From JBNFVY01 sp049943335 (GTDB lineage Bacteria > Pseudomonadota > Alphaproteobacteria > Rhodobacterales > Rhodobacteraceae), in assembly GCF_049943335.1 (NCBI RefSeq), contig NZ_JBNFVY010000001.1:310001-374000 (forward strand): a DNA stretch of 64,000 bases. The letters run 5' to 3'. The notes below the pieces were generated by a model. The model saw nothing but the letters and a program-made list of their open reading frames with translations, was not told the DNA's origin and did not search any database. Both the position numbers and the translations under genes were made by a program. Below are positions 14,692-23,209 of this stretch, piece after piece. Every line of letters starts with the position of its first letter. Positions within the stretch are counted from its first letter, which is position 1.

Positions 14692-16302
14692 CTACTCGAC
14701 AGTTTCCGTTGGAATGAAACGCGGCAGACGCGCAAGGACCTGCGCCATCATGCGTTCAATTCTTGCACCTGCCTGTTCTTCCGTTTCGTCGCCCACAATC
14801 GGGGTCGTAAACCGCACCAGTGCGCCATCAGTCCGTCCGTCCAAGAGGCTATCCGAAACAACCGATAGTTTGGCCATGAAGTCATTGGTGTATCGGCTGC
14901 CACGTTGCTCGAACCAGTAATAGACCAGTTGTTTGCTGACGCCTTTCTGGATTACGGCTTTGTTGACGTTGAAGGTCCCATAAGATGTTTCGGGAAAGCT
15001 CAGCTCGCGCTGCCCAATGGAATAAACTTCCCAGCCACCGACGGGCAAACAGACCTCAGGTGAATGGATGCCGGACCCTTCGGTCTGTTTGTGATAGAAT
15101 GCCGAAAAGAAATTGACCGTGGCTTTTTCCTGACTCGAACGGAAATGTCCGTCGATGTAGTCATCAGCACCCAGCGTTTTTTCCACGGCGGGGTCCAGGC
15201 GGTTTTGCAACCCGGACCAATCGTCCATGACGCGGGGAAAGATCGCAAAACTATCCCGCTCAACCGGAGGTTTCGGTTCCGGTTGAATGAGAACCCAAGC
15301 CGCCGTCACCATTGCCGTCAAGAGCGTTGCTGCAATCAACGCGGCTGACAAGCGGATACCCCAAACGCGTTGGAACACACCGCCCAGACCGTTGAAGTCC
15401 AGGTCGATCGCTTCGGACAAAGGCAGCGGGTTTGGCGTCAGACGCTGCAAGGCTATGGCCATCAAAAACAGGATGCCGACGCAGAAGCCAAAGATGACCC
15501 ACCCTTCGAAAAAGTGCAGGAACCCTTCGGCTTGTTCGATGCCGTAGGAATTCACCAGAACGCCGATCATCCCGATACGGAACGAATTCATGAAGACTGT
15601 CAGCGGCGCCGCCGCGAGCAACAGAACAGCCTTGTGCCACATGGGTCCGCGGTAAAGGATGGCGAACAGGTAAGAAAAGCTCAGAATGGGGAACAGGTAT
15701 CGCAATCCGGAACAAGCTTCTGCCACCTGCAATTGATAAACACCAAGGTCGATGATGTTGCCATCCAGAAACACCGGAATTCCGGCCAGTTTGATGAACC
15801 ACACCCCCAGAACTGACGACACACCTTGCAGGAAAACGGTGAATTTCCAGTAGATGAACTGGGGCAGGGGCAGCATGAAGACCAGATGGAACACTGGCAG
15901 TTGGTGATGCTTGCCCCGGTCCCAACCAAAGATGGTCAATACGACACCGGCAACCCAGATGATCAACGCATAGGTGTTGATATCCGGGATGCGCACCACG
16001 TTGCCCAGAATACCGATTGCCAGCGCCAGGCCGATGACGATGATGCCGGGCCAACGATCGGTAACCGTTTCGTTCGGCGGTTGTGAGTTACGAAGCTCGC
16101 GCAGAAACAGGTACAGGGAAATCAGCGGGATCAACGGCCCGTGACTGTATTCGGGGGTTGCCCAAGCGCTGCCCAACGATTTGAGACCGATCCAGAATAT
16201 CGGAATGGCCGACACGATCAAAAGTACGAACCACCCGAACCCCAGCGGGTTTAGTGCGCGCCGCGCGGTTTGAGGGGCATAAGCTTGGTCAGTGAAAGAC
16301 AT
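14692..16302 (-). CDS. xrtD: exosortase D-type transpeptidase with C-terminal EpsI domain (VPLPA-CTERM class)
   Basis: This is a 536-residue protein. The N-terminal ~300 residues are a multi-pass exosortase with Cys197 in AEACSGLRYLFPI, Arg242 in FMNSFRIGMIG and His263 in FLHFFEGWV. After a last helix (SAALIAATLLTAMVTAAWVL) comes a periplasmic EpsI-like domain (residues ~330-536) with GIHSPEVCLPVGGWEVY and VYYWFEQRGSRYTNDFM. This fusion and its context with EPS genes point to the VPLPA-CTERM-specific XrtD class. Exosortases cut sorting signals at the inner membrane. The ATG at 16302 is chosen over an upstream TTG because GGAA lies eight bases before it. No VPLPA-tailed substrate was seen in the window. 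Confidence 0.87.
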   Translation of the reverse strand: MSFTDQAYAPQTARRALNPLGFGWFVLLIVSAIPIFWIGLKSLGSAWATPEYSHGPLIPLISLYLFLRELRNSQPPNETVTDRWPGIIVIGLALAIGILGNVVRIPDINTYALIIWVAGVVLTIFGWDRGKHHQLPVFHLVFMLPLPQFIYWKFTVFLQGVSSVLGVWFIKLAGIPVFLDGNIIDLGVYQLQVAEACSGLRYLFPILSFSYLFAILYRGPMWHKAVLLLAAAPLTVFMNSFRIGMIGVLVNSYGIEQAEGFLHFFEGWVIFGFCVGILFLMAIALQRLTPNPLPLSEAIDLDFNGLGGVFQRVWGIRLSAALIAATLLTAMVTAAWVLIQPEPKPPVERDSFAIFPRVMDDWSGLQNRLDPAVEKTLGADDYIDGHFRSSQEKATVNFFSAFYHKQTEGSGIHSPEVCLPVGGWEVYSIGQRELSFPETSYGTFNVNKAVIQKGVSKQLVYYWFEQRGSRYTNDFMAKLSVVSDSLLDGRTDGALVRFTTPIVGDETEEQAGARIERMMAQVLARLPRFIPTETVE

Positions 16303-16471
16303 GAACAATTTCCGGGGACAGCCAAAAGATCAATAAAACAAATTTGGGACCGATCCTAACAGGATTCGGCATAGTGATTCAGAAAAAACGCACCATCCAA
16401 GCCATTGCTCACAGAACTCTGATCAGATTGTTTTCAGGGTTTGGACGCTGGGCCACCCGAAGCTGGATTGT

Positions 16472-17836
16472 TCAGTGGCGCCAGTCGAACGTTTTCTGGA
16501 TAGACAAAGACACGGAATTTTCGTCCACGTCCGGGCCCGAAGCTGGTTTGGAAAGCGCATGGCGATACCCAACCACAACATCCCACTCCTGGGCCAGTTC
16601 ACGACGATATTCCAAACCGATATCCATCCGCTGCGCCGTGCTCGATGATGTGAGCGTGTCGGTCTGAGCGAAGTTCAAGCTGGTATTCCATCGCGATACG
16701 GAATTGATGTCTTGGGTATATTTCGCAGTGGCTGCGGTGTTGATCAGGTCTTGGTTCAGATCGTTGACGGAACTGGATTGAAACAGCCGGAACTCTAGCC
16801 CGCCGCGGGGTGTTTCGACCAGATAGTTGGCGGAATACAGCGGCTGCCAATCTTCATCATCGGGTTTGACCACCCCGATCGAGAACCCTGCCTGGCCACG
16901 TTGCAGATCAAACGCGCGACCAGCCGACAAAAGATACTGCCGTCCGGTCGTTTCGACTTCGCTGGAAAAATCCAGCGAAACGGTCCCATTCACCCGTGCA
17001 AGCTCAAGGCCGCCACCGAACCCGAATCCCTCTGTTTCCGTATCGACTACGCCGGACACATCGTTCCACTGATAGTCTACGAAAGCCGAGGCGCTCAGAT
17101 CCGGCCGGATGTCGGTGGTAAGCACAGATGAAAGTCGTGTCGTCTCGCGCAAGGTGTCGGCGGCGTTGTCCACATCGTACCTGGATCCATCCAAAGCGAC
17201 CTGCAAACGCGTCGTCGGGTTCAGATCGAAACGCGCTGTGACGGTCGCCGATGCCCGTTCGTAGTCACTAAGCGACGGGTCCGTCGTATTGGAATAGTCG
17301 CGTTGGGTGTATGACCCGCGAAACGACATGCCGAACGGAGCGGACAGACCCGTTTCAACACCAAACCTCAACCTGACGTCCGATCGCGTGCCGGTTCCCA
17401 AAACAACTTCGCGCAGGTCCAAATCGCCGGTGTCTGTCAGCGTGCTGAGGTATCCTAGCGATTCCACGTCGTCTTGCAGGTAGGACCCCGAAAACTCCAA
17501 CGATGTGTTTCGCGATCCGGTTGAATACGCAAAAGATACGCTAGGGTTGACGACATCGACCGCTTCGTCTGTTTCAGCCGAGATCGATCCATCTGCATCG
17601 AAACTGAACCGCGACGCACGTGTTTCCGTGGCATAGGAGACCCCGAGCTGCGTCACAGCCTCGAGTCCCGATCGTTCTGCGCTGTCGAAATCCAGATTGT
17701 CAGATGCAACGATAGACTGTCCAATGAAGAACTGACTGATCACACCGCCAGAATCCTGAGCAGATGCAGCTGAAAACAAAGCCGAGCTCGCCACCGCAAG
17801 CCCGGCCGAAATTTTGATCTTTTGCCCCACCGTCAT
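16472..17836 (-). CDS. exosortase-EPS locus outer-membrane beta-barrel protein
   Basis: This is a 454-residue protein with signal peptide MTVGQKIKISAGLAVASSAL, processed after FSAASAQ. The rest alternates polar and hydrophobic residues in repeated beta strands and ends in a typical barrel terminus (SVSLSIQKTFDW then RH). Proteins of this type, called PEP-CTERM system-associated outer-membrane proteins, recur in exosortase EPS loci beside the export protein and PrsT, which is the arrangement here. A role as outer-membrane pore or EPS-binding component is inferred. It starts four bases after the export gene stop. Confidence 0.82.
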   Translation of the reverse strand: MTVGQKIKISAGLAVASSALFSAASAQDSGGVISQFFIGQSIVASDNLDFDSAERSGLEAVTQLGVSYATETRASRFSFDADGSISAETDEAVDVVNPSVSFAYSTGSRNTSLEFSGSYLQDDVESLGYLSTLTDTGDLDLREVVLGTGTRSDVRLRFGVETGLSAPFGMSFRGSYTQRDYSNTTDPSLSDYERASATVTARFDLNPTTRLQVALDGSRYDVDNAADTLRETTRLSSVLTTDIRPDLSASAFVDYQWNDVSGVVDTETEGFGFGGGLELARVNGTVSLDFSSEVETTGRQYLLSAGRAFDLQRGQAGFSIGVVKPDDEDWQPLYSANYLVETPRGGLEFRLFQSSSVNDLNQDLINTAATAKYTQDINSVSRWNTSLNFAQTDTLTSSSTAQRMDIGLEYRRELAQEWDVVVGYRHALSKPASGPDVDENSVSLSIQKTFDWRH

Positions 17837-17840
17837 CTTG

Positions 17841-18440
17841 TCACTCGAACAGCCTGCGTTCGGGAACCAAAATTACATCGCCATCTTGCAAAACGATGTC
17901 ACTCAGCAATTCGGCGCCATTCGCAACGGCTTTGTAATTGAAGTTGAACGCAACGGGTTTGCCGCTGCGCGAATCCGTTCGACGCAGCTGAATGCGCTTT
18001 TGGGCGGCAAATTTCGTGAACCCACCGGATTCAGCAAGCGCTTGCAGCAGGGTCGTTCCGCGCGGCAGGTCCTTTTTGCCCGGTACGCCGACTTCACCCA
18101 GGAAATGCACGTCGATCGTAGCCGGCCCGGATGACGACCGCGACGCGGCCCGAAGATCTTTTACCGACACAAACACGTTCGGTGGCGTGGCAAAATTCGA
18201 TGCAATAGCCGACGCGACCGAGCTTTGCACTTGCTCAATCGTTTGGCCGCCTGCGTTCACCGTGCCAGCGAACGGAAAGCTGAAGCGACCATCGGGAAGT
18301 ACCAGAACGTCGCGATTGAGAGATGGATCTTCGAGCACTTCAACCCGCAGGTTGTCACCCGATTTGATACGATACGAACTCTGCGCAAAAAGCGAGGTTG
18401 CGGTCAGGATCGCCAAGACAGCCAGGACAAGAGTTCTCAT
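17841..18440 (-). CDS. polysaccharide export protein (Wza/ExoF-like, exosortase locus type)
   Basis: This is a 199-residue periplasmic/outer-membrane export protein. The ATG at 18440 is chosen because AAGGTG precedes it and it opens the signal peptide MRTLVLAVLAILTATSLFAQ; an upstream TTG adds five residues. Mature start SSYRIKSGDNLRVEVLEDPS is the polysaccharide export (PES) domain, followed by VLPDGRFSFPFAGTVNAGG and a SLBB-like domain with VHFLGEVGVPGKKDLPRGTTLLQALAESGG. No lipobox is present, unlike classical Wza. It forms an operon with PrsT, the barrel protein and xrtD. Confidence 0.92.
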   Translation of the reverse strand: MRTLVLAVLAILTATSLFAQSSYRIKSGDNLRVEVLEDPSLNRDVLVLPDGRFSFPFAGTVNAGGQTIEQVQSSVASAIASNFATPPNVFVSVKDLRAASRSSSGPATIDVHFLGEVGVPGKKDLPRGTTLLQALAESGGFTKFAAQKRIQLRRTDSRSGKPVAFNFNYKAVANGAELLSDIVLQDGDVILVPERRLFE

Positions 18441-18564
18441 AACAGGCACCTTCAAATAGCGGTTTCAAACTACAAATGCCCAAGTATGGGGCAAAAATAA
18501 ACTACTTGCGCGTTCCGTCACCCAACTGCGCACAAATTGTGCCAGTTACGCCACGGTAGGAACG

Positions 18565-20985
18565 TCACTCGGCGTCGCGCAGGAATTGCCGCGCTTCTTC
18601 GATTTCGGGCCGCGTGTCCAGCTCGCCTGTTGCTTCAAGCACTGCTTCGAAAGCGGCTTTCGCGGATTCGGTATTCTCAAGCGCCTGGTATGTCTTTGCC
18701 AAATGGTACTGAACGATTGGATCCGTGGACAGCGCTTTGGCCGCAGGTTCCAGATAGGTCAACGCCTCTTCAAATTCGCCGCGTTTGAACAGGATCCAAC
18801 CGAAAGTATCCTGAAATGGCGGAACGGTGGTGTTGCGCAGGCGTTTGGCCGCATTATAGGCGCGCTCCAAGCTTTCCGGATCGTCCCGGTGGTTGGACAG
18901 CAAACTGGCAAGGTTGTTCGCAATCACCGGCGAATTGGAATTTTCGGCATACATGTCTTCATAGACAGCAATCGCGCCATCTATGTCGCCGGACCGTTCA
19001 AGGATGGTCGCTTTGGCCCAAAGCAGGTTTGGCGAAGCCGGATTGGCAGCGATCCCGTCCGAAATCGCCTTGTTTGACAATTCGGTCTGCTCTGTCGCGG
19101 CGTATGCACGTGCCAAAGCGATCCAGACGCGATCCCGCGCAGGATCTTCTTTCACCAGCTGTTTGTATCCTTCGATTGCGCTTGGAATGTCACCCGCAGC
19201 CGCTTGCGTGGCATAGAGCATGAACCTCAGCGACGGATTTTCGGGATCTTCCGCAAGCGCTGATTCAGCGGACGCCAAGGCATCTTCCACTTTTCCAGCA
19301 CTCAGTAGCGCACGCACAACTGCGATCTTGGCTGCTGAATTGCCGTCTTCTTGGGCCAATTCAGACAGATACTCCAACGCGCTGTCGGGCCCTTCCTGTT
19401 TTGCCAGCAATTGAACTTCCAAGGTGCGGGCATTGCCCTGCGCTTGTTCTGTGCCGACGCGGCGCAGCGTATCCACGATCTGTTGCGCACGGCTGATATC
19501 ATCCATCGCCAGATAAAGCCGCCCAAGTTCATTGAGCACAGAAACATTGTTCGGGTTCGCACGTAGCGAAGAAATCAGCGTCGATTCGGCAGGAAGATAA
19601 CTTTCCTCGCGTATCAACCCACGCGCGTAGCGGATGCTTTCTTCGGGGGCATTGCCGGACTGTTCGACAGCCAAGGACAGAAAGTCCCGGGCCAGATCCT
19701 GGTTCCCCGCCCGGGTGTATGCCTGGGCCATCAAGGTCATTGCACCGACATCCTCGGGTGAATTATCCAACACAGTTCTGAGCGTCGAAATCGCCTGGTC
19801 GGTCTGGTCGGCGTCGATCTGCCATGCTGCTTGCATCTTCAGCGCTTCGGTCTGGTTGGGAAATTCGGCCAGAACCTCTTCGACCAACCGTCGGGCACCA
19901 ACTTCGTTGCCCATCGATATCAGCATGCGGGCCAGCGCGACACGCACGCGCGAGAGATCTTGCTCGGGCTCGGCCGTAGCAAGGATATCTTCCAGTTCAG
20001 CGATAGCCACATCGCGCTTGCCTTGCTCGAACTGAATGCCAGCGCGCAGGCTTCGCATAAGAACGGGATCGGCACCGGATTCCAAGCTGCGCGTGATTTC
20101 CGCCAAAGCGGCGTCAGAGCCGCTCTGTTGACGCAAGAACTGGACCAGCATCAAGTAATATGCAGGATCTTCGGCGGTGGGATCTGCAATCGTACGCAAG
20201 AAATCCTCGACCTTTTCCGGCTCCTGCCGGGCCATGTAAAATCGAATCAACTGACGTTTGAGCGCTTCATCTTCTGGGAAAATGTCGATCATGGTTCGCA
20301 GTTGCGTTTCAACTGCCGGGAAGTCTGCAAGTTGCGTCAGGACTGCAAGCTTTTGCAGGTGGAAAACCTTCTTGTCGCCTTCACCTTCGATCGCCAGGTC
20401 CAATTGGGCCAACGCGTCGGCAAACTTTTGATCGCGAAGATATCCCTCTATCAAAACGCGGCGCAGCAGCGGGTTATCGGGCAAATCCTCTGCCAAGGCG
20501 GCCGCGTCCGAAACGGCAGCCTGCATGGTGGGCCGGTCCTTGGCAATGGCTGCCTGGCGGAAGCGCGCCGTTGTTGCGATCGCTTTCACCCGCGGGTCAT
20601 CGCCGGCCAGTTCCTGGACCTTTTCGGAATGGCGATCGAATTCATCCCAATTGCCCGTCAGGAAAGCCATTTCTGACAGTGCGATGCGGCCTTCCACATC
20701 TTCTGGGTACTGTTCGATCAGACGAAGATATTGTCCGAATGCCTCGCGCGTGTTGCCTTGGTCGCGAACGATACGTGCGTATGTGGTCCGCGCCTCGCGG
20801 TGCAGTGGGTCGAGGTTAAAGACGTTCCTGAACTCGACCAGCGCTTTTTCCGTTTCACCACCCTCGAGCAGGGCGACGCCACTTTCGTAATGTTCTTGGG
20901 CCCGTTCCTCTGACGATTTACACGCGGCAAGGGAAAAGGAAAGAGCGGCAATCGCGGCCCAGCGGACTATCGAGTTGGCAATCAA
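18565..20985 (-). CDS. prsT: PrsT-like TPR-repeat lipoprotein of the exosortase EPS locus
   Basis: This is an 806-residue lipoprotein. The start is TTG (MIANSIVRWAAIAALSFSLA) and the lipobox is LAAC, giving Cys22 as lipidation site. The remainder is a long array of tetratricopeptide repeats, starting HYESGVALLEGGETEKALVE, with about 20 helical hairpins. Length and context match the PEP-CTERM system TPR lipoprotein PrsT. Such proteins probably scaffold periplasmic EPS assembly, by analogy with AlgK/BcsC. It is the first gene of the minus-strand set and lies 124 bp before the export protein gene. Confidence 0.9.
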   Translation of the reverse strand: MIANSIVRWAAIAALSFSLAACKSSEERAQEHYESGVALLEGGETEKALVEFRNVFNLDPLHREARTTYARIVRDQGNTREAFGQYLRLIEQYPEDVEGRIALSEMAFLTGNWDEFDRHSEKVQELAGDDPRVKAIATTARFRQAAIAKDRPTMQAAVSDAAALAEDLPDNPLLRRVLIEGYLRDQKFADALAQLDLAIEGEGDKKVFHLQKLAVLTQLADFPAVETQLRTMIDIFPEDEALKRQLIRFYMARQEPEKVEDFLRTIADPTAEDPAYYLMLVQFLRQQSGSDAALAEITRSLESGADPVLMRSLRAGIQFEQGKRDVAIAELEDILATAEPEQDLSRVRVALARMLISMGNEVGARRLVEEVLAEFPNQTEALKMQAAWQIDADQTDQAISTLRTVLDNSPEDVGAMTLMAQAYTRAGNQDLARDFLSLAVEQSGNAPEESIRYARGLIREESYLPAESTLISSLRANPNNVSVLNELGRLYLAMDDISRAQQIVDTLRRVGTEQAQGNARTLEVQLLAKQEGPDSALEYLSELAQEDGNSAAKIAVVRALLSAGKVEDALASAESALAEDPENPSLRFMLYATQAAAGDIPSAIEGYKQLVKEDPARDRVWIALARAYAATEQTELSNKAISDGIAANPASPNLLWAKATILERSGDIDGAIAVYEDMYAENSNSPVIANNLASLLSNHRDDPESLERAYNAAKRLRNTTVPPFQDTFGWILFKRGEFEEALTYLEPAAKALSTDPIVQYHLAKTYQALENTESAKAAFEAVLEATGELDTRPEIEEARQFLRDAE

Positions 20986-21054
20986 AACGTACCTCGTGAA
21001 TTCTAGCTATCGCCAAGGTGTATAACCCAGCTTGCTCAGGTTTGTAGCGGTTTC

Positions 21055-21088
21055 AAATAAAAACGGCCACCCAGCGTGTGGGTGGCCG
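21055..21088 (-). terminator. rho-independent terminator of the sugar transferase gene
   Basis: A perfect 10-bp stem, CGGCCACCCA / TGGGTGGCCG with a 5-base loop, is followed on the minus strand by TTTTTATTTG. It separates the sugar transferase gene from prsT, so prsT needs its own promoter within 20986-21050. Confidence 0.88.
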
Positions 21089-21134
21089 ACAACCATTGGA
21101 CTTCAATGTGCGGTGAACAAGGCCCCGCCTTTGA

Positions 21135-21824
21135 TCAATATCCTGTTCCGCGCAGTACAACGCCAATCGTGCGGGCCAGGATTGACACGTCCGTCAGAAA
21201 GGACAGATCGCGATGGTACGCGTCATCAAACAGCGCGCGATCACGGAAAGTGCATTCATTGCGATCCGAAATCTGCCAGTTGCCGGTGATGCCAGGGCGC
21301 AGGTGCTTGTAGTTCACGCCAGGGTAGATGGATTCTTGATCAACCATCATGGGACGCGGCCCCACCAAAGACATATCGCCACGCACAACATTAAAGAGCT
21401 GCGGCAGTTCATCAATCGAGGTTTTCCGAATGAACCGCCCGATGCGCGTAATTCGGGGATCGTTTTTCAGCTTTTGCGAGGTGTCCCATTCCAGGCGCGC
21501 GACCGGATTCGCTTCTAGATAGGCCTCAAGCTCCTGGTCGGCGTTCATCACCATCGACCGCAGCTTCCACATACGGAACCGCTTGCCATCCTTGCCCACG
21601 CGCATCTGCGAGTAAAACGGCGACCCACCATCAAGGGCGATCAAAATGGCGAAACAAATAACAAAGGGAACGACGAACGGCGCGGCCATCAAAACAAGCA
21701 GCGTGTCCAAAGCACGCTTCGTGAAGCGGCGGTAAAAGTTCGGTTTGCAGGGGGGTGTCGAAATCCGTGGGCTCAGAGCGTCCACGTCGACATCTCTTGT
21801 CAAGTGCGTCAAATGCAAAGTCAT
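21135..21824 (-). CDS. undecaprenyl-phosphate sugar phosphotransferase (EPS priming enzyme)
   Basis: This 229-residue protein is a monotopic bacterial sugar transferase of the ExoY/WbaP C-terminal type. It has one hydrophobic hairpin (LLVLMAAPFVVPFVICFAIL), then GGSPFYSQMRVGKDGKRFRMWKLRSMV, KLKNDPRITRIGRFIRKTSIDELPQL with the conserved DELPQ, and DMSLVGPRPMMVDQ, LRPGITGNWQISDR near the end. It transfers a sugar-1-phosphate from a nucleotide sugar to undecaprenyl phosphate at the inner membrane, starting the repeat unit. Which sugar is unknown. It is monocistronic, with its own terminator. Confidence 0.93.
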   Translation of the reverse strand: MTLHLTHLTRDVDVDALSPRISTPPCKPNFYRRFTKRALDTLLVLMAAPFVVPFVICFAILIALDGGSPFYSQMRVGKDGKRFRMWKLRSMVMNADQELEAYLEANPVARLEWDTSQKLKNDPRITRIGRFIRKTSIDELPQLFNVVRGDMSLVGPRPMMVDQESIYPGVNYKHLRPGITGNWQISDRNECTFRDRALFDDAYHRDLSFLTDVSILARTIGVVLRGTGY

Positions 21825-22324
21825 CTATGTAATTCGGCCTTAAAAACGGCCGACCTTATCAAAGTTGCAGCAGGACACCAGCAGAGGTGCCTAAGAGTGC
21901 GGGCCCAAAATACGGCTCGCAGACAGAGTATAGGTTGTCATTTAACGATTTGGTAACGGTTCTTGCTGTTTGATTAACCAATATTTGGTCGATATTTGGC
22001 TAATACATTGATAAATAACGGTAAATATAGAGGGGGAATTTTGCTCAATAATTGGCCGTACGACCGTCTGATCAACTTGTGGATGTGTTGGGGCGGGAAT
22101 CAGTTGCTGCGCTGCAGCAAGAAGCGGCAGGATTGGTCAGGATTGGGAACCAATACGTCCTAACAGGGCGAATCGTAGATGCCAGAAAGGCTCACCGAGC
22201 TGTGAAATCACATTGATGCCGTAAAGCTGACGTTATTCTACTATGCTTACACATATTGGTGGTGGCATCGCGCCCAAAGTCGTTGATAGACACATGATCA
22301 AAGAACACGAGAGGTAGGCTGCCA
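21825..22324. promoter_or_regulatory. divergent promoter region between the sugar transferase and the exosortase-locus ATPase genes
   Basis: This 500-bp non-coding stretch is AT-rich at 21935-22040. It contains TTAACGATTTGGTAA at 21942-21956, a one-mismatch version of the CtrA box TTAA-N7-TTAA, and TTAACCAATATTTGG shortly after. No gene was seen. It probably drives both the leftward sugar transferase and the rightward ATPase operon. Confidence 0.5.
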
Positions 22325-23209
22325 GTGAGCGCCGAAATCTATACCGAGTATTATGGCTTCTCAGAGCGTCCTTTCACGCTCTTGCCCGATCCTGACTTCC
22401 TGTACTGGTCCAAGCCGCATCGCCGTGCATTCGCCGTACTCGAATATGGGATCATGTCGCGTGCGCCGTTGACCGTCGTGACCGGAGAGGTCGGCGCGGG
22501 CAAGACGACTCTGGTTCAGCAGCTCTTGCAGAACCTGGAAGAGGACACGGTGATCGGCCTGATTTCGAATGCGCAGGGCAATCGCGGCGATCTTCTGCGC
22601 TGGGTTCTCAATTCCTTGAACATTCCCTATGGAACTTCTGACGACTATGTCGCGATGCATCAGATGCTGCAGGATTTCTGTATCGATCGGTATGCCGAAG
22701 GGTTTCACGTGGTGCTGGTGATCGACGAAGCTCAGAATCTGAGCGCTGAATCGCTCGAAGAGCTTCGCATGCTCACCAATATCAATTCCAACAAGGATGA
22801 GCTTCTGCAACTGATCCTTGTCGGGCAGCCAGAACTGCGTGATATGATCGCCCAGCCGCGTCTCCGCCAGTTCGCTCAACGCGTTTCCGCTGCCTATCAC
22901 CTGGATCCGATGGATGAGCAGACGACCGAAGAATATATACGTCATCGCCTTCGTCACGTTGGTGGGACAGGGGATGAGATTTCGTCATCGGCCATTCGAT
23001 TGATCTACGCCGAAACAAATGGGGTTCCGCGACTCGTGAACAAGCTGTGTGATCTGTCTATGGTATACGCCGCCGGGGCTGATATGCGCTCGGTCGGGCC
23101 AGCCTTGGTGAAAGAACTGATAGAAGACGGAATTTTCGTGAATCCTAAAACCGAAGTTCCGCTTTATTTGGATAGTGGAATGAACCCGCGTGGAGCTGCG
23201 GCAGAATGA
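22325..23209 (+). CDS. exosortase-locus AAA ATPase (ExeA/GspA-like secretion ATPase)
   Basis: This is a 294-residue AAA ATPase starting at GTG (MSAEIYTEYYGFSERPFTLL), with GAGAGG upstream. The YGFSERPFTLLPDP start is characteristic of the ExeA/GspA-related ATPases found in exosortase EPS loci. Walker A is GEVGAGKTTL (residues about 53-62), Walker B VVLVIDEAQNLS, and a sensor segment ILVGQPELRDMI follows. No transmembrane segment is apparent. It overlaps the chain-length gene by four bases (ATGA), indicating coupled translation. Confidence 0.92.
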   Translation: MSAEIYTEYYGFSERPFTLLPDPDFLYWSKPHRRAFAVLEYGIMSRAPLTVVTGEVGAGKTTLVQQLLQNLEEDTVIGLISNAQGNRGDLLRWVLNSLNIPYGTSDDYVAMHQMLQDFCIDRYAEGFHVVLVIDEAQNLSAESLEELRMLTNINSNKDELLQLILVGQPELRDMIAQPRLRQFAQRVSAAYHLDPMDEQTTEEYIRHRLRHVGGTGDEISSSAIRLIYAETNGVPRLVNKLCDLSMVYAAGADMRSVGPALVKELIEDGIFVNPKTEVPLYLDSGMNPRGAAAE

